Origin: Dendronalium phyllosphericum CENA369
GTDB taxonomy: Bacteria; Cyanobacteriota; Cyanobacteriia; Cyanobacteriales; Nostocaceae
Assembly: GCF_016056275.1 (NCBI RefSeq)
Contig: NZ_JAECZA010000289.1
Location: forward strand, 151,984 to 215,983
Length of the DNA: 64,000 bases
Direction of reading: 5' to 3'
Shown: one piece after another, positions 35,001 to 43,896 of the stretch
Numbering within the stretch: position 1 is the first letter of the stretch
Layout of the letters: every line of letters begins with the position of its first letter
Made by a program: the position numbers and the translations under genes
Notes under the pieces: model-generated
What the model was told of the DNA's origin: nothing
Database searches by the model: none
What the model saw: only the letters and a program-made list of their open reading frames with translations

Positions 35001-37373
35001 TTAGTTATTAATTAATTGAGCGGCTGTAATAAGTGCTTGACCTAAAGATAAGCCGCCGTCATTGGTAGGAACTAAGCTATGTGTAAGTACGTTAATTTCC
35101 AATGATTGTAAGTCCTTAGTAACCTTTTCTAATAAAATACGATTTTGGAATACTCCCCCTGTAAGTACAACTCGATCGATTAGATGTTCTTGGCGAACGA
35201 GGTTAACCATTTCGACAATGATATTTACTAAACTTTTGTGAAATTTTGCAGCTATCGTTTTCTGTGGAATCTGCTGCTGTAAGTCATTTAACAAGGCTTG
35301 CCACATTGGGGCTGGCTCTATACAGTAAATGTTATCTAAAAAGACCACATCAAAATGATAATTATTAGTTTCTTCATAATTATTTAAGCTATTAATATCA
35401 ATTAAAGATTCCATTTCTATAGCAGCTTGTCCTTCATAGCTACATTCTTCGGGAAAAATACCAATAGCTGCCGCTACTGCATCGAATAACCGTCCTACAG
35501 ATGAAGCTGATGGGGAGTTAATTTGTTTTTCAATAATTTGATTGAGAAGTTTTAGCGGTTTTTGTTTTAAAAATTTGACAATTCCTAACTCAGTATATTG
35601 TCGTTGACAAGTATCCCAAAGTTGAGCAGCTAATAAGTGAGCGTAAGTATTCCGCCAAGGCTGATAAATTGCTTGTTCGCCACCAATCATTGCTATCGGT
35701 TTAAATGTTGCTAGTCGCTGGAATTGGCGGTAATCTGCTAACAAAAATTCTCCACCCCATAGTGTGCCATCTTCTCCGTAGCCTAAGCCATCTAAAGCGA
35801 TACCTAAAATCGGTGGCGAATTTAAAGGTATACTATTTTCTGCCATACAAGCAGCAATATGGGCATGGTGATGCTGAATAAAATAGAGTTTAGTTTGATT
35901 GACACAGGCTAGTTCTTTGCCGAGTTTACTTGAAAGATATTCTGGGTGTTTGTCAATGGCGATCGCTTCTGGTTTATGCTCAAATAAGTTTAAGTATAAA
36001 TTCAGCATTTTTTGATAAGCATTAAAAGCCGCAGCATTTTGTAAATCTCCTAAATGCTGAGATACAATTGCTTCTTTTTCCCGCAATAAGCAAAAGGTAT
36101 TTTTTAACTCGCTACCCATCGCTAAAATTTGTGGAACTCTGTCAAATCCTGGTGGTAAATTAATAGTTGCAGGTGCATATCCTCTAGCACGACGAATTGT
36201 TTGTACTTTCTCGCTGACGACTCGCACGACAGAATCATCTACTCTGTTGACAATCTCCCGATTATGAAAGAGAAAATAATCAGCTATTTTGTTTAGTTTT
36301 TCACGCGCTTCATCATTGTCAATACACTGCGGTTCATCAGCAAGATTGCCACTTGTTAAAACAATCGGACAATTCATCCGTTTGAGAATTAAATGATGTA
36401 AGGGCGTATAAGGTAGCATGAAACCAAGGCTATTTTGCCTAGGTGCAACTGATGATGCAATTGAGTGCTGAATGAGCAGTTCTTGCTTTATTTCTATTAC
36501 TTTCTTTTGTAGCAGTACAATAGGTGCGGCAGGACTTGTTAATAACTCTTTTTCCTTAGCATTGACGGTGCAATATTCTTCAATTATTGATATATCTCGC
36601 GCCATCAAAGCAAAAGGTTTATGATAGCGCTTTTTGCGTTGACGCAGTTTTTCTACAGCTATTTCTTGTGTAGCATCGCAAGCTAGATGAATTCCACCTA
36701 ACCCTTTAATTGCGACAATCTCACCTTTTTGTAATAGAGTGCAAACGGCATCAACATCATCCATCATTGAGAACATGGACGCGGTGACAGGTTTACCATC
36801 AGCACGTTCTAACCAAGCTTTGGGGCCACAGATGTGGCAAGCTACAGGTTGGGCATGAAAGCGGCGGTTTTCAACATCGCGGTATTCCTTTGCACATTCC
36901 GGACACATAGCAAACACAGACATACTGGTATTATGTCTGTCGTAGGGAATGGCATGAATAATACTTAGACGAGGGCCGCAATGAGTACAGTTGGTAAAGG
37001 GATAACGGTAAAAGCGACTAAAGGGGTCAAATATTTCTTGTAAACATTGCGGACAAGTAGCAGCATCGGGAACAATTTCTGTTTTGATGATATTACTAAC
37101 ACTACTAGAAATCACAAAATCATCAAAGTCAAATTCTCCTTCATAACTAGTTCGTGATAGTTCTTGGATTTTTGCCAGCGGTGGAGATTCTTGCTGTAGT
37201 TTGGCAACAAATTCTGTTAAATTTTCCTCACTACCAGATACTCGAATTAAAACACCTTGCCCATCATTACAAACATCTCCTCGTAACTTAAAAGCTTTAG
37301 CAAGACGATACACAGTAGGGCGAAATCCTACCCCCTGAACAGTACCGCGAACTCTAATTTCTTCAATCCTCAT
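35001..37373 (-). CDS. hypF: Carbamoyltransferase HypF
   Basis: This protein of about 790 residues has all HypF domains in order: acylphosphatase (VRGTVQGVGFRPTVYRLA), two zinc fingers (CPQCLQEIF...CTHCGPR and CPECAKEY...CHICGPK), the YrdC-like ATP domain (GLGGIHLACDA, LTSGNLADEP), and the Kae1-like C-terminal domain (HHHAHIAACMAE, LDGLGYGEDGTLWGGEFL, TGGVFQNRILLE). It makes carbamoyl-AMP for the cyanide ligands. ATG 37373 is favoured because AGG lies 5 bases before it. Confidence 0.96.
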   Translation of the reverse strand: MRIEEIRVRGTVQGVGFRPTVYRLAKAFKLRGDVCNDGQGVLIRVSGSEENLTEFVAKLQQESPPLAKIQELSRTSYEGEFDFDDFVISSSVSNIIKTEIVPDAATCPQCLQEIFDPFSRFYRYPFTNCTHCGPRLSIIHAIPYDRHNTSMSVFAMCPECAKEYRDVENRRFHAQPVACHICGPKAWLERADGKPVTASMFSMMDDVDAVCTLLQKGEIVAIKGLGGIHLACDATQEIAVEKLRQRKKRYHKPFALMARDISIIEEYCTVNAKEKELLTSPAAPIVLLQKKVIEIKQELLIQHSIASSVAPRQNSLGFMLPYTPLHHLILKRMNCPIVLTSGNLADEPQCIDNDEAREKLNKIADYFLFHNREIVNRVDDSVVRVVSEKVQTIRRARGYAPATINLPPGFDRVPQILAMGSELKNTFCLLREKEAIVSQHLGDLQNAAAFNAYQKMLNLYLNLFEHKPEAIAIDKHPEYLSSKLGKELACVNQTKLYFIQHHHAHIAACMAENSIPLNSPPILGIALDGLGYGEDGTLWGGEFLLADYRQFQRLATFKPIAMIGGEQAIYQPWRNTYAHLLAAQLWDTCQRQYTELGIVKFLKQKPLKLLNQIIEKQINSPSASSVGRLFDAVAAAIGIFPEECSYEGQAAIEMESLIDINSLNNYEETNNYHFDVVFLDNIYCIEPAPMWQALLNDLQQQIPQKTIAAKFHKSLVNIIVEMVNLVRQEHLIDRVVLTGGVFQNRILLEKVTKDLQSLEINVLTHSLVPTNDGGLSLGQALITAAQLINN

Positions 37374-37420
37374 AAGCACCTAGACTACTCTTATTTTCTC
37401 TCTGTCTTCATGCCTCGTGC

Positions 37421-38614
37421 TTAATTTTGCTTAAAATGCCACAGCAAAATTCGATTATTTCCAGAATCAGCTATTACAGCAGTATTACCACAGATTTTTA
37501 TGCCATAACACCAATTTAAACTATCTCGCTTTGGCAATCCGAAATTGCGATTTTCACCTTTACTTTGAAAATCTTTTTGTCCCGCGATCGCATCTGCCAC
37601 GACACCCTGTAATGATGTTATTAATTCTGGCTTTCTCCATCCTAACAACCGAGAATTAGCAGTATCCGCAACTATCAACCAATCATCAGCAACCCCCACA
37701 CCATAAGGCATACTCAAACTACTAGCGCTAGGAAAATAAACTCCTTGATTCATTTCCACAGCATCAAAGTTTTTTTGTCCTAACACTACCGTACAAGGGG
37801 TATTATTTTCTATTGGCATCTCCTGCCAAATCATCACGCGATGATTACCTGCATCAGTGACAACTAAATTTTCTCCCCAAAAGGCTATATCGTGACACCA
37901 ACGCATACTCGCCGCAGTTGGAGAATTACCACCGTTTTCATTACGAGATATCATATCTGGTTGCCCCAGAACTAAATCGGCAGGCTGACCATTTTCTATT
38001 GGTAACTGATGCCATATTAATACCCGTCGATTACCTGTATCAGCAACAAATAGCCGTCCTTGATGATAGAAAACACCATAGGGCCAGTGCATTGTATTGG
38101 CAGCTACTTGACTTCCTCGGTTTGGTTCATTCTCAGTAAAGTTAGCTTGTCCTAATACTAAATCTGCTGGCACATTACTATCTTGCGGTAATGTTTTCCA
38201 AATCAAAACTCGATGATTCCAAGCATCAGCTACTGCTAATCCTTCCCCACAAGCACAAATCCCAGTTGGTACGCTGAGAGTTGTTCTTCCCACTTTACCT
38301 TTAGCATTTTGTCCCTCGCGATCGAAGTCTGGTTGTCCAATTATCCAATCAGCGCTTTGACTATCTTTAGTAGGTAAATTTCGCCATCCTAATAATCGAT
38401 GATGTCCTGTATCTGATATCCACAATTGTCTATTTGATAACAAACAAGCCCCACGAGGTCCAAACATTGTTGTAGGACTTGGTGCTATAGGTATAGCTAA
38501 TGTTTCTGGTTCCAAAATATTGCCTAAAATTACCTCTGCACCTTGAGGTGATAGAGGTAATTTTTGAAGATTTGTTATTGCTTCTGATGGCAATTGTGGT
38601 GTGGGATTAGTCAC
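37421..38614 (-). CDS. NHL-repeat beta-propeller protein of the extended hyp operon
   Basis: This 397-residue protein is built of about six NHL-type blades, each closing in variants of ADAWNHRVLIW, ADTGNRRVLIW, TDAGNHRVMIW and ADSGNNRILLW, separated by LVLGQ segments. No signal peptide is visible, so it is cytoplasmic. The gene corresponds in position and domain to one of the five extra ORFs in front of hypF in Nostoc PCC 7120, which were proposed to help mature the HupS small subunit. Its direct role is unknown. Confidence 0.85.
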   Translation of the reverse strand: MTNPTPQLPSEAITNLQKLPLSPQGAEVILGNILEPETLAIPIAPSPTTMFGPRGACLLSNRQLWISDTGHHRLLGWRNLPTKDSQSADWIIGQPDFDREGQNAKGKVGRTTLSVPTGICACGEGLAVADAWNHRVLIWKTLPQDSNVPADLVLGQANFTENEPNRGSQVAANTMHWPYGVFYHQGRLFVADTGNRRVLIWHQLPIENGQPADLVLGQPDMISRNENGGNSPTAASMRWCHDIAFWGENLVVTDAGNHRVMIWQEMPIENNTPCTVVLGQKNFDAVEMNQGVYFPSASSLSMPYGVGVADDWLIVADTANSRLLGWRKPELITSLQGVVADAIAGQKDFQSKGENRNFGLPKRDSLNWCYGIKICGNTAVIADSGNNRILLWHFKQN

Positions 38615-38660
38615 AATACGATATACATAAGTAGCAGATAAACTTAAGAATTATTTAAAA

Positions 38661-39497
38661 TCATCTTTGGATCTGTACAAAAACTTTATCACCTTTAATT
38701 TGTACTGGATATGACTGCAAAGGAACCTCAGCAGCAGTTAGACATTCACCTGTTTCTAAATTGTACTGAAATCCGTGGGATGGACAGGTAATAATACCAT
38801 TTTCCACTCTACCCGTATCTAGAGGAGATGCTAGGTGAGTACAAGCATTAGGGTAACAAGTGATATTTACACCTTGACGATATAAAATCAGTGAGTGACC
38901 AGCGACTTTTACTGCAAATACATTAGACTCTAGAAGTTGCTCAATATTTGCTATCTTTACCCAAGTAGAAGTTACCTTGGGAGAAAATGGACTGATTAAA
39001 TTAGAATTTGTATTGCTAGCAACAGGAGTTTCATTAACAGCAATTACTTTGGTAATTTCCGGGCAATGATTTTTTATTGCCTGTTCTACACCCTGAGATA
39101 AAGTCAAAGTTGAAGCTGGGCAAGTGCTGCAAGTTCCGATTAATTTAACTTCTACTGTATCTGGTGGTTTAAAAGCTACTAGTTCTATATCGCCACTATG
39201 GCTTTTTAAGCCTGGGCGAACTTCCTCAAGGGCTGTCTGAATGCGTTCTAAAATCGTGGGTTTGACTAGTTCGTGATAATGCAAGACTGCGTACACGACT
39301 TCATCAGCAACAGCAAGACGCAAAGCTGACATTGATTCTTGCTTGAGGTTTTTAATCAACCGTGTCAAAGCTTCTTTATGTAAAGCTTCAATTGCTCCTT
39401 TTAGCCCTACTGCTACACACCTTTGGCTTTCATCCCACTCGGATATAATTGCCTCAAAACGATTAATTTCTTGAATTAATTCTGCGAGGTTAGTCAT
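38661..39497 (-). CDS. NifU C-terminal plus Rieske domain protein of the extended hyp operon
   Basis: This 278-residue protein has an N-terminal helical region, a NifU-like Fe-S scaffold domain (VRPGLKSHSGDIELV, GTCSTCPASTLTLSQGVEQ with CxxC) near residues 90-160, and a C-terminal Rieske domain with NACTHLASPLD and ITCPSHGFQYN giving the C-x-H/C-x-x-H ligands of a [2Fe-2S] cluster. It could build or deliver the HupS iron-sulfur clusters, as proposed for the matching gene in Nostoc PCC 7120. It follows the small membrane-protein gene and precedes the NHL gene. Confidence 0.88.
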   Translation of the reverse strand: MTNLAELIQEINRFEAIISEWDESQRCVAVGLKGAIEALHKEALTRLIKNLKQESMSALRLAVADEVVYAVLHYHELVKPTILERIQTALEEVRPGLKSHSGDIELVAFKPPDTVEVKLIGTCSTCPASTLTLSQGVEQAIKNHCPEITKVIAVNETPVASNTNSNLISPFSPKVTSTWVKIANIEQLLESNVFAVKVAGHSLILYRQGVNITCYPNACTHLASPLDTGRVENGIITCPSHGFQYNLETGECLTAAEVPLQSYPVQIKGDKVFVQIQR

Positions 39498-39540
39498 TAG
39501 TAAGTTGTCAGTGGTTAGTGGTCAATGGTCAGTGGCAACT
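39497..39540. repeat. Heptanucleotide STRR spacer
   Basis: GTCAGTGGTTAGTGGTCAAT followed by GGTCAGTGGCAAC is a degenerate tandem (GTCAGTG)-type repeat between two genes of the extended hyp operon. The same repeat type fills the hupS-hupL spacer. Confidence 0.55.
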
Positions 39541-39553
39541 AATAACTAACAAT

Positions 39554-39778
39554 TCATTTCATTTTGAAATCTTTGAGGAGAAATGGCATAATTATGCCTG
39601 TGATTAAACTAGATAATGTTATTGGTAAGCAAAAGGGAATGTTAGCTTGAGCTAGTAGCAAGAGTAATAGCAAGCCGAGACTAATACCAATCGTGGTTTG
39701 TCTAATGAAATATATGGGGTCGCGTAGTAGCTTGCCTTGAAAAAATAACTTGGCAGAAAACCACCCGATTTCTAACAT
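39554..39778 (-). CDS. Small two-helix membrane protein in the extended hyp operon
   Basis: The start is ATG 39778, set by a perfect AGGAGGT ribosome site 5 bases upstream; the frame is open to 39967 but that part overlaps the upstream gene. The 74-residue product has a short amphipathic front (FSAKLFFQGKLLRDPIYFIR) and two helices (IGISLGLLLLLLLAQANI and LPITLSSLITGIIMPFLL). The family is unknown. It starts 8 bp after the previous stop. Confidence 0.75.
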   Translation of the reverse strand: MLEIGWFSAKLFFQGKLLRDPIYFIRQTTIGISLGLLLLLLLAQANIPFCLPITLSSLITGIIMPFLLKDFKMK

Positions 39779-39786
39779 TTTACCTC

Positions 39787-40053
39787 CTAAAAGTTTGTCA
39801 ATAAAGTTAGTATAGCTAGCCCTAATAGTATGACTGGAATTGCACCAGCAGGAGCAAAGAAAGCACCAAGCATTGCTGAGAAAGAATAACCTATATCTTT
39901 CCCGGCTAATATCATGCCGCCAATAGCACCACCAATCATCGATACAACTGTTGCTAGGATTAACCACAGTAATCCTGTTACTATGTTCAAGTCTCCAGCC
40001 GCCATATTTGTGAAAAAATCAGTCATATTAGGATTACTCAAAATATCTCTCAT
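39787..40053 (-). CDS. Small glycine-rich membrane protein in the extended hyp operon
   Basis: This 88-residue protein has two to three helices (IVTGLLWLILATVVSMIGGAIGGMIL and FFAPAGAIPVILLGLAILTLL) with GxxxG-type packing motifs. It overlaps the TPR gene by 4 bp (ATGA). Together with the next gene it corresponds to the two short ORFs of the extended hyp region in Nostoc PCC 7120. It may anchor a maturation complex or HupSL to the membrane; this is inference. Confidence 0.75.
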   Translation of the reverse strand: MRDILSNPNMTDFFTNMAAGDLNIVTGLLWLILATVVSMIGGAIGGMILAGKDIGYSFSAMLGAFFAPAGAIPVILLGLAILTLLTNF

Positions 40054-41060
40054 GTATTGTTATCCTCATTATTAGAGTTAGAAATTAAATTTATAGGGTT
40101 TATTTCTGTTTCCACCTCTTGCAAAGCTTGAGCTACTACTTCTGATTGTTCTAATTGTTGATGTTGGGTGAATATTTGCCAAGCTTGTTGATAGTAGTTG
40201 CGTGCTTGTAAAAGATTTTGCAAATTACCAGCTTCTGGTTTTTCTGGATTATCGGGTAAGTTAAATAAGGCGTTGGCTTTGTTAGAAATTGTGTTGGCGT
40301 ACTCTAGAGGTGTGTCTTTGGAATTACGTACTTTTAACGCTTCGTTATAAGCTGCGATCGCCCGCAAATTATTTTCCACAGGATGGGAACTTACTAAATA
40401 TTGCAAAGCGTTACCCAAATTGTTTTGCAACATCGCATATTCTCTAGGATGATCGATCAAATTAATATGCTTCAGTGCGACTTCAAATGACTGTACTGCT
40501 AACCCCTGACGTAAATATTCCCGTTCCGATGCCATCGGCATAGAAAGGTAAGCGATCGCAATATTGTTATACAAAATCGCATACTCCTGCGGATAATCTT
40601 CCCAAGTAAACACCTGCAACGCCTGATGATAAGCTTGGATGCTATCAGCTATCCGTGCCAAATTGAATGGCGCAAGCGACTGCAACACCAATCCATAATT
40701 CATTTGTGCTTCTGCCACTTCTTCAGGTAAGGCTAATTGTTGTAAAATTGGCAGCGCTTCTTCATAACCTACTTTCGCTTGCTGTAGCAGTTCAGTCCCT
40801 ACATCCGGAATTGTCCGTAACGTTCCTGCCATCCCCAGCTGGGCGCGGGCTTTTAATAGGGGATACTCCTCACCACACATTTCATACGCCCGGTAATACA
40901 GAGAAACTGCATTCCGCAAGTCTTGGGCAGTTTTAGGCTTTTTTTGAAAGCCTTGTGCCATCTCAATCAGCATCTGGATTTTTTCCTCTGCTGTTGCTGA
41001 CTCAGATGCCACAGCTGCGATCGCTGCTTTTACCGCTGAATCTGTAATGCTAGGGTTCAT
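40050..41060 (-). CDS. TPR protein, first gene of the extended hyp operon
   Basis: This 336-residue protein consists largely of TPR-like helix pairs: VSLYYRAYEMCGEEYPLLKA, AEAQMNYGLVLQSLA, YAILYNNIAIAYLSM, YAMLQNNLGNALQYL, and a last repeat near residue 280. It is soluble and probably a scaffold. It begins the minus-strand hyp cluster, with the promoter presumably in the 470 bp upstream that also hold dispersed repeats. Confidence 0.82.
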   Translation of the reverse strand: MNPSITDSAVKAAIAAVASESATAEEKIQMLIEMAQGFQKKPKTAQDLRNAVSLYYRAYEMCGEEYPLLKARAQLGMAGTLRTIPDVGTELLQQAKVGYEEALPILQQLALPEEVAEAQMNYGLVLQSLAPFNLARIADSIQAYHQALQVFTWEDYPQEYAILYNNIAIAYLSMPMASEREYLRQGLAVQSFEVALKHINLIDHPREYAMLQNNLGNALQYLVSSHPVENNLRAIAAYNEALKVRNSKDTPLEYANTISNKANALFNLPDNPEKPEAGNLQNLLQARNYYQQAWQIFTQHQQLEQSEVVAQALQEVETEINPINLISNSNNEDNNT

Positions 41061-41531
41061 AACTGCCGTACTCTAGCCAATTGGGAATTGAAGCTGTCAA
41101 CGCCCGCTAAAGATATAAACACGCGATCGCGTCTAATCAGGGGCCATACCGATTTACGCAAGCTTTGAGTCTCTTTGGCAAAATTCCCCTTTTTTGCCTG
41201 AGACTAAGGCTAAGGATTAGGATTTGGTAAAAAGGACACGGGATGCAAAGACACGGAGAAAATTTTCTCACCGCGTCACAGCGTCTCACTATCTCCGCAT
41301 CCTTTTTCCACGCCTAATACCCATTCCTTAAAATATAAAACACTCTATTTTGAAAATTCTAGGGGGAAATTGCTAATATTAATGTCAGCTTTAAACACCT
41401 GATATTTTTTAAATTCTTTTTGTATCATCAATTAACATAATCAAAATATTATTTTTCGTGCAATATTTCAAAGAGTCGCCACGCGATCGCCGAAGTGTAA
41501 AATATGTTCGTTAACTGTAAAATTAGCTCTC
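41061..41531. other. Divergent promoter region between the hyp cluster and the Rpn-type gene
   Basis: The region has no gene. It carries an imperfect inverted repeat around AAAAAGGACACGGGATGC (41211-41228) and GCATCCTTTTT (about 41298-41308), a HIP1-like CGCGATCGCG, and AT-rich DNA. I find no GTA-N8-TAC site on reading. Confidence 0.4.
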
Positions 41532-42359
41532 TTGAAAACAGATAGTATCTTTTATCGCATATTCCAAAGTATCCCCGGCACTTTCTTTGAACTAATTAAC
41601 CAACCACCGCAACTAGCTAGTGCTTACCAGTTTTCTTCAGTCGAAGTCAAACAACTGGCGTTTAGAATCGATGGTGTCTTCCTACCAAATGCCACAGAGT
41701 TACCTATCTATTTTGCCGAAGTCCAATTTCAACCAGATAAAAAATTATACTCGCGTTTGTTTGCAGAAATCTTTAATTATCTCGACAAAACCGAATTAAC
41801 TAATAATTGGCGTGGTGTTGTCATCTTCCCGAACCGCAACGTTGATACTGGAGATACCGAAAGATATACAGAATTACTCAATTCGCAACGACTAACTCGC
41901 GTTTATCTTGAGGAATTAAGCTCAATAGAGGCATCATCAATCGGCATAGAGACAGTTAAACTCATCGTCGAACCCGAATCAACTGCAACAATTAAGGCTA
42001 TAGAGATAGTAAACAATGCTCGACAGCAATTTGCAAATGTCGCTCAACAGAGAGAAATTATACAATTAATAGAGACGATATTAATCTACAAGTTGCCGCG
42101 ATTGAGCCGAGAGGAGATGCAACAAATGTTTGGATTAAATGAATTAAGGCAAACTAGATTTTACCAAGATGTTTTTGAAGAAGGTAAACAAGAAGGCAAG
42201 TTAGAAGGTAAACAAGAAGGCAAGTTAGAAGGTAAACAAGAAGGCAAGTTGGAAGCGATACCCCAGTTATTAGCGTTGGGGTTGAGTATTGAGCAGATAG
42301 CTCAAGCTTTAGGTTTGGACGAACAAATTGTTAGGCAAGCTGCACAACCGAAATCCTAA
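41532..42359 (+). CDS. Rpn-family / DUF2887 putative recombination-promoting nuclease
   Basis: The 275-residue protein starts at TTG 41532, because related proteins begin M-x-TDSIFYxxFQ exactly here; no ATG fits. A PD-(D/E)XK-like core has AFRIDGVFLP and YFAEVQFQPDKKLYSRLF. Near the C-terminus the octapeptide EGKQEGKL is repeated three times (24-bp tandem repeats at 42178-42250), as is typical for these proteins. Many copies occur in Nostocales genomes and act in recombination or DNA damage in E. coli relatives. It separates the hyp and hup blocks. Confidence 0.8.
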   Translation: MKTDSIFYRIFQSIPGTFFELINQPPQLASAYQFSSVEVKQLAFRIDGVFLPNATELPIYFAEVQFQPDKKLYSRLFAEIFNYLDKTELTNNWRGVVIFPNRNVDTGDTERYTELLNSQRLTRVYLEELSSIEASSIGIETVKLIVEPESTATIKAIEIVNNARQQFANVAQQREIIQLIETILIYKLPRLSREEMQQMFGLNELRQTRFYQDVFEEGKQEGKLEGKQEGKLEGKQEGKLEAIPQLLALGLSIEQIAQALGLDEQIVRQAAQPKS

Positions 42360-42400
42360 AATAATAGGGTGCGCGAAGGATTAACAATGGTTTAATAGAT

Positions 42401-42445
42401 AAGGCGATCGCAAACTCCTGACCGAGGGCGATCGCCTTTCTCGTA
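42401..42445 (+). terminator. Terminator behind the Rpn-type gene, built on HIP1 octamers
   Basis: AAGGCGATCGC at 42401-42411 pairs with GCGATCGCCTT at 42428-42438, an 11-bp perfect stem followed by TCTCGTATCTTT. Both arms contain GCGATCGC. Confidence 0.6.
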
Positions 42446-42457
42446 TCTTTATTTAAA

Positions 42458-42471
42458 GTAAAATTTTATAC
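42458..42471. promoter_or_regulatory. Candidate NtcA box upstream of hupSL
   Basis: GTA-AAATTTTA-TAC is an exact GTA-N8-TAC match, 395 bp before the hupS start. NtcA control of hupSL is known in other Nostocales. The AT-rich context makes a chance match possible. Confidence 0.4.
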
Positions 42472-42865
42472 TTATAAATAGCTAACTCAAAAATTCTTAT
42501 TAAGAATTACAGAGTTTTAATAGCACTCAATTAATACCAACTCTCTATGAAGATCAACCTCACATTTTGGCACTTAAATTAGTAATTGTGCTTAAAATTT
42601 CAGTGTTTATAATTCAAACAAAAATCACGTTTACAGGATTTTTGATATATTTATAATTTTTGATTTGTTAAATATATTACAATTTTTACTAAAATAAAAT
42701 TTTAATTTTTTTAGTTGTAGTTAATCATTAATTCTTTTTTAATGAAAGAGAAATAAATTAAAAAAATATCTTAGTCTTAATAAATAACTATTGATAAACA
42801 GGTGAGATTCGACAAGTATTATCACCTAGCTAATGCATTGTAACCAATAGAAAAACGCATAGCTA
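42472..42865 (+). other. hupS upstream region
   Basis: This is a very AT-rich stretch with no gene. It contains one MITE-like end (ATACCAACTCTC near 42535). The hupSL transcription start probably lies here. I cannot place promoter boxes with confidence. Confidence 0.4.
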
Positions 42866-43828
42866 ATGACAAACTTACTATGGCTGCAAGGTGGTGCTTG
42901 TTCGGGCAACACTATGTCATTTCTCAATGCTGAAGAACCGACAGTCTGCGATTTGATTGCTGACTTTGGCATCAAGGTATTGTGGCATCCCTCTTTGGGA
43001 TTGGAATTAGGCGATAACTTACAAACACTGCTACGAGATTGTATTTCTGGCACAATTCCCCTAGACATCCTGGTATTTGAAGGTAGCGTTGTCAACGCCC
43101 CTAACGGCACAGGCGAATGGAATCGGTTTGCCGATCGCCCGATGAAAGATTGGTTAACTGACCTTGCCAAAGCTGCTAAATTTATCGTTGCTGTAGGCGA
43201 CTGTGCCACCTGGGGAGGAATTCCGGCAATGTCACCCAACCCCAGCGAATCGGAAGGATTGCAATTTCTCAGGCGACAAGAAGGCGGCTTTTTAGGGAAA
43301 GATTTCGTTTCCCAAGCGGGATTACCTGTGATTAATATACCTGGATGTCCTGCCCATCCCGATTGGATTACGCAGATATTAGTTGCGATCGCCACCGGAC
43401 GCATCGCCGACATCGCCCTCGACGAACTACACCGTCCGCAAACCTTCTTCAACACCTACACGCAAACAGGTTGTACCCGCAACGTCCACTTTGCCTACAA
43501 AGCCTCAACCGCCGAATTTGGTCAGCGTAAAGGCTGCTTATTCTACGACTTGGGTTGTCGCGGCCCCATGACTCATTCTTCTTGCAACCGAATTTTGTGG
43601 AACCGCGTTTCCTCCAAAACCCGCGCCGGAATGCCTTGTTTGGGTTGCACAGAACCAGAATTTCCCTTCTTTGACCTCAAACCCGGAACTGTATTTAAAA
43701 CTCAAACAGTGATGGGCGTTCCCAAAGAATTACCGCCAGGAGTGAAAAAGAAAGACTACGCCTTACTCACAATGGTTGCCAAAGACGCAGCACCAGCATG
43801 GGCAGAAGAAGACTTTTTTACAGTTTAG
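42866..43828 (+). CDS. hupS: Uptake [NiFe]-hydrogenase small subunit HupS
   Basis: This 320-residue protein has LLWLQGGACSGNTMSFLN (proximal cluster cysteines), VEGSV-type segments, VAVGDCATWGGIPA, PGCPAHPDWI, CLFYDLGCRGPMTHSSC and GMPCLGCTEPEFPF, covering the cysteines for three iron-sulfur clusters. There is no twin-arginine signal, as usual for cyanobacterial HupS. It passes electrons from H2 oxidation in heterocysts toward respiration. hupL follows after 68 bp, and the maturation genes lie divergently 1.8 kb away. Confidence 0.97.
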   Translation: MTNLLWLQGGACSGNTMSFLNAEEPTVCDLIADFGIKVLWHPSLGLELGDNLQTLLRDCISGTIPLDILVFEGSVVNAPNGTGEWNRFADRPMKDWLTDLAKAAKFIVAVGDCATWGGIPAMSPNPSESEGLQFLRRQEGGFLGKDFVSQAGLPVINIPGCPAHPDWITQILVAIATGRIADIALDELHRPQTFFNTYTQTGCTRNVHFAYKASTAEFGQRKGCLFYDLGCRGPMTHSSCNRILWNRVSSKTRAGMPCLGCTEPEFPFFDLKPGTVFKTQTVMGVPKELPPGVKKKDYALLTMVAKDAAPAWAEEDFFTV

Positions 43829-43829
43829 T

Positions 43830-43895
43830 CAGTAGTCATTAGTCAGTAGCAACTGACCACTGACCACTGACAACTAACAACTAACAACTAACAAA
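43830..43895 (+). repeat. STRR spacer with hairpin between hupS and hupL
   Basis: GTCAGTAGTCATTAGTCAGT is followed by CTGACCACTGACCACTGAC and tandem AACTAAC units. The two halves are complementary and can form a hairpin in the hupSL mRNA. A similar spacer is known from other Nostoc hupSL operons. Confidence 0.65.
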
Positions 43896-43896
43896 T

